Below, one piece after another: positions 42,544 through 51,128 of a DNA stretch of 64,000 nucleotides. The notes under the pieces are model-generated. The model saw nothing but the letters and a program-made list of their open reading frames with translations. It made no database searches and had not been told where the DNA came from. Where the stretch lies: the NCBI GenBank assembly GCA_964511435.1, contig CAZEFH010000002.1:1-64000 (forward strand). The letters are read 5' to 3'. The number at the start of each line of letters is the position of its first letter. Position 1 is the stretch's first letter. This DNA comes from JBGSPL01 sp964511435 (lineage in GTDB: Bacteria; Patescibacteriota; CPR2; UBA1875; CAIMLA01). The translations under genes were made by a program, and so were the position numbers.

Positions 42544-42928
42544 ATACTGGTTAGACATCCTCGTCTTATTAATGGTGCTTATTTTTGTGGCCATTGGTTG
42601 TATCTATTATTTGAAACCGACCTCTAAAACTGGTGAGACTGTAAAAGTCACTATCGAAATTATTGACCAGGCGCAGGCCGAATTGATAAAAACAGAAGCT
42701 GAAAGAGAAAAAACAGTATTCATAAATAGTATTAATACTCCGGTTTCGGTTGTTTCTGTAAGAGAAGACTCGGATAAGCTTCTTGTGACAGTATCAGGAG
42801 ACGGGTCAGTCGATGAGGACGGTACTACTACATTTATTGGACAGAGACTATTAGTTGGTCAAAAAGCCGAGATTCACGGTGGTTACTTCGCTCAGGGTAA
42901 GATCTCAAAAATAGAAAAGGCAAACTAA
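42518..42928 (+). CDS. DUF4330-like anchored protein
   Basis: 136 residues. One membrane helix at about 12-32, then an extracytoplasmic beta domain (ETVKVTIEIIDQAQAELI, LLVTVSGDGSV, FIGQRLLVGQKAEIHGG) that resembles the DUF4330 family, often found near wall-glycan genes. Overlaps the previous gene by 26 nt and is followed at once by the ligase-like gene. Role unknown. Confidence 0.7.
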   Translation: MDMQKLLNKYWLDILVLLMVLIFVAIGCIYYLKPTSKTGETVKVTIEIIDQAQAELIKTEAEREKTVFINSINTPVSVVSVREDSDKLLVTVSGDGSVDEDGTTTFIGQRLLVGQKAEIHGGYFAQGKISKIEKAN

Positions 42929-44155
42929 ATGGTCTTCAGTGACTCAGTTGTGGGAAGGGTTTTGAATCGATTATCTTTCCCGAAAGTTTCAGAAGGATTC
43001 CTGCTATTAGCGCTTGCAACCTATTTTTACGAAGGTGGTTTATCAAAGATAGGCGTGAGTTCGTCTTTGGTGCTATATTTGCCTGCAGTATTTTTGGTGG
43101 TGGCGCTAGTACTTGCTGATAAGAAAAGAATTACACTGAGTAAGTCAGGAAAGATACTACTTGGTTTTTATTTGTTTGCCCTGATTTCAGGTCTAATCGC
43201 GGTCATTAACGGCGCTAGTGGTAGACTAATTATCCAGGGATGGCTACTGTACCTCCAGTTTGGCATTGCACTATTCGCTAGCAGTGCCGTGGCGAAGCCG
43301 ATAAAGTTTATCAGGGATACTATTATCGTCGCACTACCAGTGTTGGCTTATGGTCTTTATCAAGTTATTGCGAACGTAGGCACATCTAGCCTCTGGTTAT
43401 CTAGTTCTGAGAGTGGGATATCGACCAGGGCCTTTGGTTTTTTCGGAAGTCCCAATGTATTTGGTGCTATTGTAGCAATTATAGCAATTACATCCATTGC
43501 ATATTACCTGCAGGTAAAAAATAGAGCATACCTAGTCGTATCTCTAGTAGCAACCTTTTTAACGGTGTTTTCCTTCTCTAGGAGTGCATGGCTGGGACTT
43601 ATCTTGGGAATCGGCGTGATGGCGGTAGTGGTGAATTGGAGATACCTTTTTATTACTGGATTAGGTGTATTCACCCTTCTAGTGCCCCAGGTTCGGTTGC
43701 GTATCTATTCGCTACTATCTGAAAGCTACTGGCTCGATGCTTCATTAGACGGAAGATTATGGTCGCTAAACAACGGACTTCACATTTTTTCAAAACATCC
43801 ACTTCTTGGAACCGGACCCGGTACTTATGGCGGGAAACTAGCCTTGAGCAGCTCAAGCCCAGTCTATCTTGAAGGGATTCAGCGCGGATATGTTGCACTA
43901 TATTATACCGATAACCAATGGCTTCAGCTTCTGGTGCAGACAGGGATAGTCGGACTTCTTATATTTGCCATATTTATTGCGGAGGTTTTTAAAAGCCTTA
44001 TAAATAGCTATAATGAGAATAAGCAGTACCTCACCCTCGGAGCCATCGGGTCTTTGGTTGCATTCGTAGTTACTGGGTTCATGGGTAACGTCCTCGAATT
44101 TGGTGCAGTTTCTGTTTTGGTAGGAATAATTATAGGGTTAACTTCTTATGAGTAA
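42929..44155 (+). CDS. O-antigen ligase/polymerase-like membrane protein
   Basis: 408 residues, about 11-12 membrane helices with a large outside loop at about 270-330 that holds HPLLGTGPGTYGG and the ligase-type histidine/arginine context. Wzy/WaaL/O-antigen-ligase family. Joins lipid-linked glycans or transfers them to an acceptor outside the membrane. There is no sign of an outer membrane, so the acceptor is unlikely to be LPS. Overlaps next gene by 8 nt. Confidence 0.87.
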   Translation: MVFSDSVVGRVLNRLSFPKVSEGFLLLALATYFYEGGLSKIGVSSSLVLYLPAVFLVVALVLADKKRITLSKSGKILLGFYLFALISGLIAVINGASGRLIIQGWLLYLQFGIALFASSAVAKPIKFIRDTIIVALPVLAYGLYQVIANVGTSSLWLSSSESGISTRAFGFFGSPNVFGAIVAIIAITSIAYYLQVKNRAYLVVSLVATFLTVFSFSRSAWLGLILGIGVMAVVVNWRYLFITGLGVFTLLVPQVRLRIYSLLSESYWLDASLDGRLWSLNNGLHIFSKHPLLGTGPGTYGGKLALSSSSPVYLEGIQRGYVALYYTDNQWLQLLVQTGIVGLLIFAIFIAEVFKSLINSYNENKQYLTLGAIGSLVAFVVTGFMGNVLEFGAVSVLVGIIIGLTSYE

Positions 44156-45233
44156 AGAATCAAAGAAGATCGCTGTCGTCTACAGTGGTGGCGCCGGTTG
44201 GGGCGGGATTGAGACTTATCTTAATCTTCTATTTAAATACTTTCCCAAAGACGAAATGGAACTAACTTTATTTAGCTTGGGAGAATGGCCACTAACTGAT
44301 AGTCTTCGTAAGACGGGGGCAAGAATAGAACTTTTCTCGGGAAATCGTATCGGAATTACTACTGTTTATAAGATGTCTAATATGCTGAAACAAGAAGGGT
44401 ACTGCTTAGTAGTTTCTCACGGGAATGTCTCTACTGCTTATGGCAGAGCAGCTTCGCTTCTGAGCGGAGTACCAAGTCTAGTCACGGTGCACTCAGACAT
44501 TGATTATGACTACCCCAATCCACTTTTTCGCTTAATATACAAAACCATTGATGTTTTAACTCGTTTTCAGACTACTAGATATCTCGCAGTGTCTCAATAT
44601 ATCGCTGAAAAAATTCAGAAAAGTGGTATTAAAAAGAACAAGGTCGATGTGGTGTATAACGCCATCGAGTTACCTCAAGATAATTTAGTAAACAAACGAA
44701 GTGATGGTGCGGTTGTTATTTCTACCGTCGGACGTTTGCATCAGGTAAAGGGCTTTCATAATCTGATTCGTGCCATGAAGTTATTGGACGATAAAGTTAC
44801 TCTTCGAATTGGTGGAGAGGGTGAAGAAAAAGAGAATCTTGAATGCATTATTGCTCAGGAAGGTCTCCAGAAACGAGTCCAGCTTGTCGGCCATGTTGAA
44901 CCATTTGAGTTTATCGCGAAAAGTGACATTTTCGTCCAACCTTCGCTTGTTGAGGGTTTTGGTTTAGCAACAATTGAGGCTATGGCTGTCGGTGTCCCTG
45001 TGGTTGTTACCCCAGTGGGGAGCCTGAGAGAGATAGTTGAGGACGGTGTAACGGGGATAGTTGCAGGTGGACAAACTCCACCTGCCTTAGCAGCTGCAAT
45101 CAATACTTTGATTGAAAGTCCTGCGTTAAGACAAAAACTTGCGGTGTCAGGACAGGATTACGTTGGCAATAACTTTACTATTGAGAAGTGGGTTTTAGGT
45201 ACGGCTAATACATATAGAAAGGCTATCAGATGA
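44148..45233 (+). CDS. Glycosyltransferase family 4 (first of pair)
   Basis: 361 residues. N-terminal YSGGAGWGGIETYLNLLF, donor-binding part VSTVGRLHQVKGFHNLIRAM, LRIGGEGEEKENLE, and FVQPSLVEGFGLATIEAMAVG with the E-x7-E motif. Cytoplasmic GT-B enzyme. Start overlaps the ligase-like gene; ends in ATGA overlap with the next GT4 gene. Substrate unknown. Confidence 0.93.
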   Translation: MSKESKKIAVVYSGGAGWGGIETYLNLLFKYFPKDEMELTLFSLGEWPLTDSLRKTGARIELFSGNRIGITTVYKMSNMLKQEGYCLVVSHGNVSTAYGRAASLLSGVPSLVTVHSDIDYDYPNPLFRLIYKTIDVLTRFQTTRYLAVSQYIAEKIQKSGIKKNKVDVVYNAIELPQDNLVNKRSDGAVVISTVGRLHQVKGFHNLIRAMKLLDDKVTLRIGGEGEEKENLECIIAQEGLQKRVQLVGHVEPFEFIAKSDIFVQPSLVEGFGLATIEAMAVGVPVVVTPVGSLREIVEDGVTGIVAGGQTPPALAAAINTLIESPALRQKLAVSGQDYVGNNFTIEKWVLGTANTYRKAIR

Positions 45234-46321
45234 AGATAGTTCATGTAATCAATTATCCAGGGCAAGGGGGGATGGAAAAATACGCTTATTTGTTGGCTAA
45301 ATATGCGATTAACTCTGGTCACTCGGTTGAATTTGTTTTTGGTGGAGAAGGTCCTCTCGTTAATCAGGTTAATAATATTGGTTGCCATGTCCATATGCTG
45401 AAAATGAGAGCTCCATATGACCTTGTCGCTGTCTATAATTTAGTGAAGTTACTTAAGAATCTGAAACCAGATGTTGTTCATACTCACTTTATGAGAGAGA
45501 ATTTTCTAGTTATCGATGCATCAAGGTTTGTTAAAATTCCGGCAATATTTTCTACCGTTCATCGACTGGAACCAAAGAGTTCACTGCAGGCCTCTGTAAA
45601 CCAACTCTATTCGAAGGGGCTTACAAAGTTTATTGCAGTTTCGCCACTTGCTAAAGAATATTTATTAAATGAGGGTATTAAAGAATCAAAGATTATTACG
45701 ATTCCAAATGGAGCTGAAATCGGCGAATTTGACAAAAACAATATTCGTAAAAGGTATAGTCTTACAAAAAAAGATATTATTTTTGCATATGTAGGAAGAT
45801 TTTCTGAGGAAAAGGGCCACGAAATACTGATTCGCGCATTCGCAAAATCCCATAAAGCGAATTGGAAGCTATTATTAGTGGGAGATGGTGAACTTATTGA
45901 GTCAATGAAGGGTCTTGCCCAGAAGTTAAAGATTTCAAATAAAATTATTTTTACTGGAGCTATAGAGAATGGTTACGAGGCCATTGCGGTTGCGAACTAC
46001 TATGTACAGCCTTCAAAAATAGAAAACATGCCTATAAGCGTAGTTGAGGCAATGCTTCTTGGTGTACCAGTTCTTGCGTCTAATTGTTCAGCCCATAATT
46101 GGCTATTAAAGAACGGGGAGTTTGGGATATTGTTTAAAAATGGTAATATAAATTCCTTGATAGCCGGGTTTTCCGAAATAATTGGTGATAAGTCGACTAT
46201 GAATAAGGCAAAGAATGCACAAGAATATGCACTTTCCCACTTTACCGCAACTAAAATGTGGGAAAATACAGAGAAGCTTTATCAAAAATATGTTCAAGCG
46301 GCCAGAGTGGTGCTAAAATAG
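45230..46321 (+). CDS. Glycosyltransferase family 4 (second of pair)
   Basis: 363 residues. HVINYPGQGGMEKYAYLLA at the N-terminus, FAYVGRFSEEKGHEILIRAF, LLLVGDGELIESMKGL, YYVQPSKIENMPISVVEAMLLG. Coupled to the preceding GT4 gene by an ATGA overlap. It is distantly related to the first and more AT-rich than it. Substrate unknown. Confidence 0.93.
   Translation: MKIVHVINYPGQGGMEKYAYLLAKYAINSGHSVEFVFGGEGPLVNQVNNIGCHVHMLKMRAPYDLVAVYNLVKLLKNLKPDVVHTHFMRENFLVIDASRFVKIPAIFSTVHRLEPKSSLQASVNQLYSKGLTKFIAVSPLAKEYLLNEGIKESKIITIPNGAEIGEFDKNNIRKRYSLTKKDIIFAYVGRFSEEKGHEILIRAFAKSHKANWKLLLVGDGELIESMKGLAQKLKISNKIIFTGAIENGYEAIAVANYYVQPSKIENMPISVVEAMLLGVPVLASNCSAHNWLLKNGEFGILFKNGNINSLIAGFSEIIGDKSTMNKAKNAQEYALSHFTATKMWENTEKLYQKYVQAARVVLK
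46311..46319 (+). promoter_or_regulatory. Extended -10 promoter before wecA-like gene
   Basis: TG-C-TAAAAT at the very end of the preceding GT4 gene, 12 nt before the ATG at 46332; predicted leader of about 6 nt or none. Confidence 0.5.
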
Positions 46322-46331
46322 CGTCTAGAAT

Positions 46332-47375
46332 ATGATTACTCCAAAGTTATTTATATTACCTTTTCTTGCGGCGGCAGTGACGATGGTACTACTTCCGATA
46401 GTTCGTCGACTGTCCGAGAAAGTGGGAGCGCTTGCTCAGCCAAATGAGAGGAAGGTTCATAAGTTTCCTGTGCCGCAGACTGGCGGAGTGGCGATATTTT
46501 TTGGTTTTCTTGTGGCGACACTCTTTTTCAATCGAACGAGCCCAGAAATAATCGGTTATCTTCTCGGCGGCACCGTAATCACAGGGATTGGCCTTCTTGA
46601 TGACATCTTTGATCTCCCACCAATTACAAAGTTTTTTGGTCAGATTCTTGCGGCGCTGATTGTGATTTATTCCGGGGTTCGGATAGAGTTTGTAGGTAAT
46701 CCAGCTGATGGGGGACTGATCAATCTTGGTTTTCTTTCTCTACCGTTTACCTTCCTCTGGATAGTGGGAGTCGCAAATGCGATTAACTTCCTTGATGGCC
46801 TTGATGGTCTCGCCGCTGGAGTCTCTGGTATTTCCGCTTGGACCCTTGGCACTGTTGCTCTGATGAGTGGACGTTATGATGCTGGAGTACTGGCGTTCAC
46901 GCTTGGAGCCGCAGCATTTGCCTTTCTTCCAACAAACTTTTCGAATGAGCATAATCGTAAAATGTTTATGGGCGATGCAGGGTCAAACTTCCTCGGCTAC
47001 TCCTTGGCGGTTGTTTCTATAATGGGTATGGTGAAAGTAGCGGCTGCATTTTCGATGATTCTGCCGATGCTAGTACTAGCAATACCGCTTTTTGATACCG
47101 GGTTTGCAGTAGTAAGACGTCTCCTTTCTGGGAAGAGTCCTTTCGAGCCGGACAGCGCCCATCTCCATCACCGAATTATGCACAAGGGGTTCAGTCATAA
47201 GCAAACTGCATTTATCATCTATGGTGTGAACATCATTCTTGGAGTTATCGCCATCGCTTCGATGAAAATGACTAATCCTCAGGCAATTGCTACCTTTGCG
47301 ATTACGGCGGGAGTCCTCTTCGTTGTCGCCTGGAAGCTTGGTCTCATCACGATAAAGAGAAGTGTAAAATCCTAG
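46332..47375 (+). CDS. WecA/TagO-like undecaprenyl-phosphate sugar-1-phosphate transferase
   Basis: 347 residues, about 10-11 membrane helices. Family motifs: QPNERKVHKFPVPQTGGVAIF, GLLDDIFDLPP, NAINFLDGLDGLAAGVSG, FMGDAGSNFLGYSLA and the HLHHRIMHKGFSHKQT loop. Begins glycan synthesis by moving a HexNAc-1-P to undecaprenyl phosphate. Together with the WecG/TagA-like gene it defines the first two steps of the polymer. Confidence 0.94.
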   Translation: MITPKLFILPFLAAAVTMVLLPIVRRLSEKVGALAQPNERKVHKFPVPQTGGVAIFFGFLVATLFFNRTSPEIIGYLLGGTVITGIGLLDDIFDLPPITKFFGQILAALIVIYSGVRIEFVGNPADGGLINLGFLSLPFTFLWIVGVANAINFLDGLDGLAAGVSGISAWTLGTVALMSGRYDAGVLAFTLGAAAFAFLPTNFSNEHNRKMFMGDAGSNFLGYSLAVVSIMGMVKVAAAFSMILPMLVLAIPLFDTGFAVVRRLLSGKSPFEPDSAHLHHRIMHKGFSHKQTAFIIYGVNIILGVIAIASMKMTNPQAIATFAITAGVLFVVAWKLGLITIKRSVKS

Positions 47376-47392
47376 CTTCTGAGCACGGATAT

Positions 47393-47401
47393 TGTTATAA
47401 T
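47393..47401 (+). promoter_or_regulatory. Extended -10 promoter before glmU-like gene
   Basis: TG-T-TATAAT in ATTGTTATAATAAGG, 37 nt before the chosen ATG. Confidence 0.65.
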
Positions 47402-47438
47402 AAGGCGGCCGAAAGGCTGTTTTATTTTGGAGACAACT

Positions 47439-48182
47439 ATGAAGAATCGTGCCGCTATTATCCTTGCCGCTGGTAAGGGTACTCGAATGAAATCTGATCT
47501 CCCCAAGGTGCTGCACCAAGTTGGCGGGAAAGCAATGGTCAATCACGTGCTTGAGTCTGCACATGAAGCAAATCTTGCTAAGGTGGTTGTTGTTACTGGT
47601 CATATGGCAAAATCGGTTGAAGATACTCTGTGCAAAGAGGCGACTTGTGTTTTTCAGGACCAGCAGCTTGGTACTGGTCACGCAGTTCTGATTACTGAGA
47701 AAAATTTTCCTGACCCAGAAACATCCGTTGTAGTTCTCTGCGGTGATGCACCACTAGTAAAGGCGGCGACCATTACGAAACTTATGGACTACCATGAATC
47801 AGTTGGCGCCGACGCAACAGTCCTGACAGCAGTTGTTAGCGACCCATTCGGATACGGGAGAATTGTTCGCGACGCTGAGGGGCACCTGGAAAAAATAGTC
47901 GAAGAAAAAGATGCCACAGATGAAGAAAAGCAGATCAGGGAGATAAACACTGGCACATACTGCTTCCGGTCGGGCGCTCTCTTTGACGCTCTAAAGCAGG
48001 TTGGGAACAATAATGCTCAGGGTGAATATTACCTACCAGACACCCTTGAAATTATTCGTGAGCACGGCGGTACTATCAGGGTAATGAGCGACAGTGATGC
48101 CACAGAAGTGCTTGGCGTAAATACCCTAGAGCAACTTGCGGAAGTTGAGAAAATATATCAAGCCAGAAAGGGGAATAAATAA
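47439..48182 (+). CDS. glmU: GlmU-like nucleotidyltransferase (uridylyltransferase domain only)
   Basis: About 247 residues. ATG at 47439 with GGAG 7 nt upstream is chosen over the TTG at 47427. N-terminal LAAGKGTRMKSDLPKVLHQVGGKAMVNHV, GTGHAVL, VVLCGDAPLV and NTGTYCF match the uridylyltransferase half of GlmU. The left-handed beta-helix acetyltransferase half is missing, so it makes UDP-HexNAc only if the acetyl group is added by another enzyme, as in archaea. Ends in TAATG overlap with ppaC. Confidence 0.88.
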   Translation: MKNRAAIILAAGKGTRMKSDLPKVLHQVGGKAMVNHVLESAHEANLAKVVVVTGHMAKSVEDTLCKEATCVFQDQQLGTGHAVLITEKNFPDPETSVVVLCGDAPLVKAATITKLMDYHESVGADATVLTAVVSDPFGYGRIVRDAEGHLEKIVEEKDATDEEKQIREINTGTYCFRSGALFDALKQVGNNNAQGEYYLPDTLEIIREHGGTIRVMSDSDATEVLGVNTLEQLAEVEKIYQARKGNK

Positions 48183-49090
48183 TGAATGCATATGCAATAG
48201 GACACAAGAACCCAGATACTGACTCAGTGGTCGCAGCAATCGCTTTTTCTACCATCCACGAAGGTTTTGTCCCAGCTGTTGCTTGCGAAATCAATAAAGA
48301 GACATCATATTTGCTAAATAGATTTGGCTTTACTATACCAGTTCTGCTCCCAGCAGAAGAGAAGAAGGTGGCGCTTGTTGATACCAATAATCCAGAGGAA
48401 TTTGCTGATAATCTCAAGGAAGACGAAATAGTATCGATAGTCGATCACCACAAAATGGGTGGAATCAAGACGGCTGAGCCGGTTGTTGTGACTATTCGTG
48501 TCGTTGGCTCTACCAACACCGTTCTCTACGAGCTAGGCAAAAAAGAGAGTATTAGTTTCGATGCTAGGCTGGCCAGCATCATGATTGGGGCGATTGTTTC
48601 CGATACCCTTAATCTTACTTCTCCTACCACGACGGATGCAGACAGGACCGCCGTAGAAGAGCTAAATATGGTCGCAAATCTAGATATTCAGCAGTTGGCT
48701 GATGAAATGTTCGCGGCAAAGTCAGACATTTCTGATATCAGCACAGCCGAGCTACTCGGGAAGGACTATAAAGAGTTTGAAGTAAATGGCAAGAAGGTCG
48801 GGGTTGGAGTCTGGGAAACCGTTAAGCCAGAGATGGTGCTCGAGCGTAAATCAGAAATTCTAGCCGAGCTCGCACAGAAGAAGCAGGCAGAGGGACTCGC
48901 TGTGATTGTATTCGCCTGTGTTGATATTCTGGCGGCAAAAAGTGATTTCTTTGTAGTTTCTACAGACGAACAGATAATGCTAGAAAATATTTATGGAGTA
49001 AAGACGGTTGATTCTATTCTCACTGCCGAGGGAGTGGTTTCTCGCAAGAAACAGATGAACCCGCAGATTACCGATTATCTCTCGAAGTAG
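48182..49090 (+). CDS. ppaC: Manganese-dependent inorganic pyrophosphatase
   Basis: 302 residues, normal for the DHH-family class II enzyme. Motifs GHKNPDTDSV, ALVDTNNPEEF, IVDHHKMGG for the two Mn ions, and the C-terminal DHHA2 domain ending SRKKQMNPQI. Removes the pyrophosphate made by GlmU and GalU type reactions, which fits the coupling with the glmU-like gene. Confidence 0.95.
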   Translation: MNAYAIGHKNPDTDSVVAAIAFSTIHEGFVPAVACEINKETSYLLNRFGFTIPVLLPAEEKKVALVDTNNPEEFADNLKEDEIVSIVDHHKMGGIKTAEPVVVTIRVVGSTNTVLYELGKKESISFDARLASIMIGAIVSDTLNLTSPTTTDADRTAVEELNMVANLDIQQLADEMFAAKSDISDISTAELLGKDYKEFEVNGKKVGVGVWETVKPEMVLERKSEILAELAQKKQAEGLAVIVFACVDILAAKSDFFVVSTDEQIMLENIYGVKTVDSILTAEGVVSRKKQMNPQITDYLSK

Positions 49091-49096
49091 CCGTGG

Positions 49097-49125
49097 TTGA
49101 CCAATCCTGGATTTTATGCTAAAAT
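49097..49125 (+). promoter_or_regulatory. rpmH promoter
   Basis: TTGACC, 17-nt spacer, extended -10 TGC-TAAAAT. The best example in the window of the host promoter pattern. Confidence 0.85.
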
Positions 49126-49168
49126 ACCTAGGTTAAATGCGCCAAATAACACATAGGTAAGATACGAA

Positions 49169-49321
49169 ATGAGTAAAAGAACATTCCAGCCAAAGAAAGC
49201 CCACGTCGGCAAGACACACGGATTCCTAGTCCGCATGGCAACTACCGCAGGGCAAAAAGTCCTCAAGGCTCGTCGCCTGAAGGGACGTAAAAGTCTGACT
49301 CCAAAGGCATATGCTAAGTAG
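49169..49321 (+). CDS. rpmH: Ribosomal protein bL34
   Basis: 50 residues, very basic. Starts MSKRTFQPKKAHVGKTHGFL; ends GRKSLTPKAYAK. The usual KRTxQP and HGFxxRM motifs are present. Structural protein of the large ribosomal subunit. Its last 11 nt overlap the start of rnpA, the classical rpmH-rnpA order. Here this pair is not next to dnaA; yidC and jag are at 22-23 kb. Confidence 0.96.
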   Translation: MSKRTFQPKKAHVGKTHGFLVRMATTAGQKVLKARRLKGRKSLTPKAYAK

Positions 49322-49667
49322 AGCCCTCAGGCTTACTGACAATCGAGATTTTCAAAATGTATATAGGCGCGGTCGTTATAATGCGACCGCGCTTCTTAGT
49401 GTAAACGTCCTTGCTAGTCGTGGTGGAGCGACTAAGATTGGTGTCGTTGCGAGTAAGAAGGCAGCTAAAAAGGCTCATGACCGTAATGCAGTGAAGCGTA
49501 AAGTGCGCGAAGCAGCTAGGCTTGCATATTCTAGGCTGAAGCCAGGCAACAATGTCGTAATTACAATTAAGGCACCAGCCCTTACTGCCGACTATAAAAC
49601 TCTTGAGAAGGACTTGCTTGGTTCATTTAAGCGACTCGGACTTTTTACTGATGAAAGCTCTAAATAA
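49311..49667 (+). CDS. rnpA: RNase P protein component
   Basis: 118 residues. ATG overlaps the rpmH end. MLSRALRLTDNRDFQNVYRRGRY, then KIGVVASKKAAKKAHDRNAVKRKVREAAR, the RNR-type RNA-binding motif. Works with RnpB RNA (not seen in the window) to mature tRNA 5' ends. Its 3' end overlaps yidD. Confidence 0.95.
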   Translation: MLSRALRLTDNRDFQNVYRRGRYNATALLSVNVLASRGGATKIGVVASKKAAKKAHDRNAVKRKVREAARLAYSRLKPGNNVVITIKAPALTADYKTLEKDLLGSFKRLGLFTDESSK

Positions 49668-49938
49668 GATAATTCGGTGGCCGTTTAAGGCACTAATTAC
49701 CCTGTATCAGAAGACTATATCTCCTGACCATGGGATTATTTCTGGCTTCTTTCCTCATGGATACTGCAGGTTTTCTCCAACTTGCTCGGAGTATACCAAG
49801 CAAGCGATTGATAAACATGGTGTAGTGCTCGGCACGGTAATGGGAAGCTGGCGCATACTTCGATGTAATCCCTGGTCTCGTGGTGGCAATGATCCAGTGC
49901 CCGATAAGCCACTCGAGGCATTTAAGAAAAGTAAATAG
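49651..49938 (+). CDS. yidD: Membrane protein insertion efficiency factor YidD
   Basis: 95 residues from ATG 49651, inside the rnpA end. PFKALITLYQKTISPDHG, CRFSPTCSEYTKQAI, GSWRILRCNPWSRGGNDPVP: three conserved cysteines and the typical NPW motif. Membrane-associated partner of YidC. Longer in-frame start at 49603 would lie deep in rnpA and gives a non-family N-terminus. Confidence 0.94.
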   Translation: MKALNKIIRWPFKALITLYQKTISPDHGIISGFFPHGYCRFSPTCSEYTKQAIDKHGVVLGTVMGSWRILRCNPWSRGGNDPVPDKPLEAFKKSK

Positions 49939-49943
49939 AACGA

Positions 49944-49973
49944 AAACTGCCCCGCACGCAAATGGGGCAGTTT
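49944..49973. terminator. Two-way terminator between yidD and high-GC cassette B
   Basis: 10-bp perfect stem AAACTGCCCC / GGGGCAGTTT with a 10-nt loop; A/T runs on both sides. It closes the rpmH operon on the plus strand and cassette B on the minus strand. Confidence 0.85.
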
Positions 49974-50010
49974 CCTTACTTGCAGGCGGGGCAGATGCAC
50001 GCGTGGTGCG

Positions 50011-50379
50011 CTAGCTGGACGGAACGAACTCGAGCCTCGCAGCGTAGTCGCGGTTCACGCGGCAGGTGTAGAAGTGCGGTGGAGCAATCGGGTCAGCGTA
50101 CGCAACCACGACGGCACGGCCGTTTTCACGATTGGCTGCGACGAAGGCGAGGTCAAACCTGAATCCGTTGATGCTTTCGCCCTCGAAAGGCCCGCCGAGA
50201 AGCCAGCCGTTATCCCGAAGGACGCACTCCAAATCCTCCAGAGAAGGGCCGTAGGTAGCTGCTTTACGAGTGGCAAACTCGGACGCGAGGTAGGGGTGAG
50301 TGTCCTTGGCCACCTTCTCCCTGTTGATCTCGGTGAGGTCTGTGACAAAGGTAGGCCAACTGTGGATCGATCTCAGCAT
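50011..50379 (-). CDS. High-GC protein of unknown function (cassette B, third gene)
   Basis: 122 residues, soluble, no signal peptide; not recognised. ATG at 50379 follows GGAGGTGACC, almost the full anti-Shine-Dalgarno complement and unlike the weaker sites of most genes around it. Sequence includes LECVLRDNGWLLGGPFEGESINGFRFDLAFVA, with an alpha-beta look. Codons end mainly in G or C. Last of three genes in one direction. Confidence 0.72.
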   Translation of the reverse strand: MLRSIHSWPTFVTDLTEINREKVAKDTHPYLASEFATRKAATYGPSLEDLECVLRDNGWLLGGPFEGESINGFRFDLAFVAANRENGRAVVVAYADPIAPPHFYTCRVNRDYAARLEFVPSS

Positions 50380-50394
50380 GTAGGGTCACCTCCG

Positions 50395-50850
50395 CTACTC
50401 GCGCTCGGGCAATGCGCCGGTCATCACCGTGAAGCGCTCGAGGTCGAGAACTTCGGTGATGAGGTCGATTGCCAACAAGATCAGAACCTCATGCAGACCT
50501 TCGGTGATGTAGAACTCGACGCTACGCAGCTCGCCCCTGAAACCATTTGCCCAAGGGAAGCAGACAGCGATCTCTCCGATGACATCGTTGCCATCCCTCT
50601 CCAGGACCTCAATCCAGGAGACGAGTGCGTACTGGTACCCGTCAGGGCCGTAGACCTTGGCGCGCTGGTGTGTCAGGCGATAGTCGCCTTCCGTAAGGGA
50701 AGCGCGACACTTCGCCATTCCTCGTGACAGGTCGATCCGGTGATCTCCGCCCAGGCTCTTGGCCCAGGCGTCGAGACGGGGATCAACCAGATTCAGCTTG
50801 TGGCCAGACTTGATCTCTCCGTAGGCGAAGACGACATGTGTCTCTTCCAC
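50395..50850 (-). CDS. High-GC protein of unknown function (cassette B, second gene)
   Basis: 151 residues, soluble, acidic; not recognised. GTG start at 50850 with GGAGGTG upstream. Contains mixed strands and helices (VVFAYGEIKSGHKLNLVD, AVCFPWANGFRGELRSVEFYITEG), ending with a helix LLAIDLITEVLDLERF. 15 nt before the third gene. Composition as in the rest of the cassette. Confidence 0.72.
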   Translation of the reverse strand: MEETHVVFAYGEIKSGHKLNLVDPRLDAWAKSLGGDHRIDLSRGMAKCRASLTEGDYRLTHQRAKVYGPDGYQYALVSWIEVLERDGNDVIGEIAVCFPWANGFRGELRSVEFYITEGLHEVLILLAIDLITEVLDLERFTVMTGALPERE

Positions 50851-50863
50851 GATGGTACACCTC

Positions 50864-51055
50864 CTACTTCTTCTTGGGAGTGGGGGCGGCCGACATCGTC
50901 GGCAGCACCTTGGTCTGGGGCGGCTTCGGGTCGGCGTTGAACCGACCTATGATGAGCGAGAAGAGTATGCCGAAGACGATAATGCCACCGATGACAATGG
51001 CAAACGCCAGGCGGTTCAGCTCGCCAACCGTACGTTCCTTATCCAACATATTCAC
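50864..51055 (-). CDS. High-GC small membrane protein (cassette B, first gene)
   Basis: 63 residues, GTG start at 51055 after GAGAGGGG. One membrane helix at about 17-38, short Pro/Lys-rich tail (NADPKPPQTKVLPTMSAAPTPKKK) predicted outside or in the cytoplasm. Not recognised. First gene of the cassette. Its ribosome site TGAGAGGGG is shared with the cassette C gene at 57678. Confidence 0.7.
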   Translation of the reverse strand: MNMLDKERTVGELNRLAFAIVIGGIIVFGILFSLIIGRFNADPKPPQTKVLPTMSAAPTPKKK

Positions 51056-51077
51056 GTGCTTTCCCCTCTCAGTCAGA

Positions 51078-51093
51078 CCCTACCTCGGTAGGG
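51078..51093 (-). promoter_or_regulatory. Leader hairpin of cassette B
   Basis: 6-bp stem CCCTAC / GTAGGG with a 4-nt loop, between the promoter and the first ribosome site. Function unknown; too short for a terminator and lacking a T run. Confidence 0.4.
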
Positions 51094-51119
51094 CATTATC
51101 TATGAGCAGAACACGATAT

Positions 51120-51128
51120 ATTATAACA
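51120..51128 (-). promoter_or_regulatory. Promoter (-10) of high-GC cassette B
   Basis: Extended -10 TG-T-TATAAT on the minus strand; a possible -35 TTGATT at 51141-51146 has a short 15-nt spacer. Leader of about 60 nt before the GTG. Confidence 0.65.
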
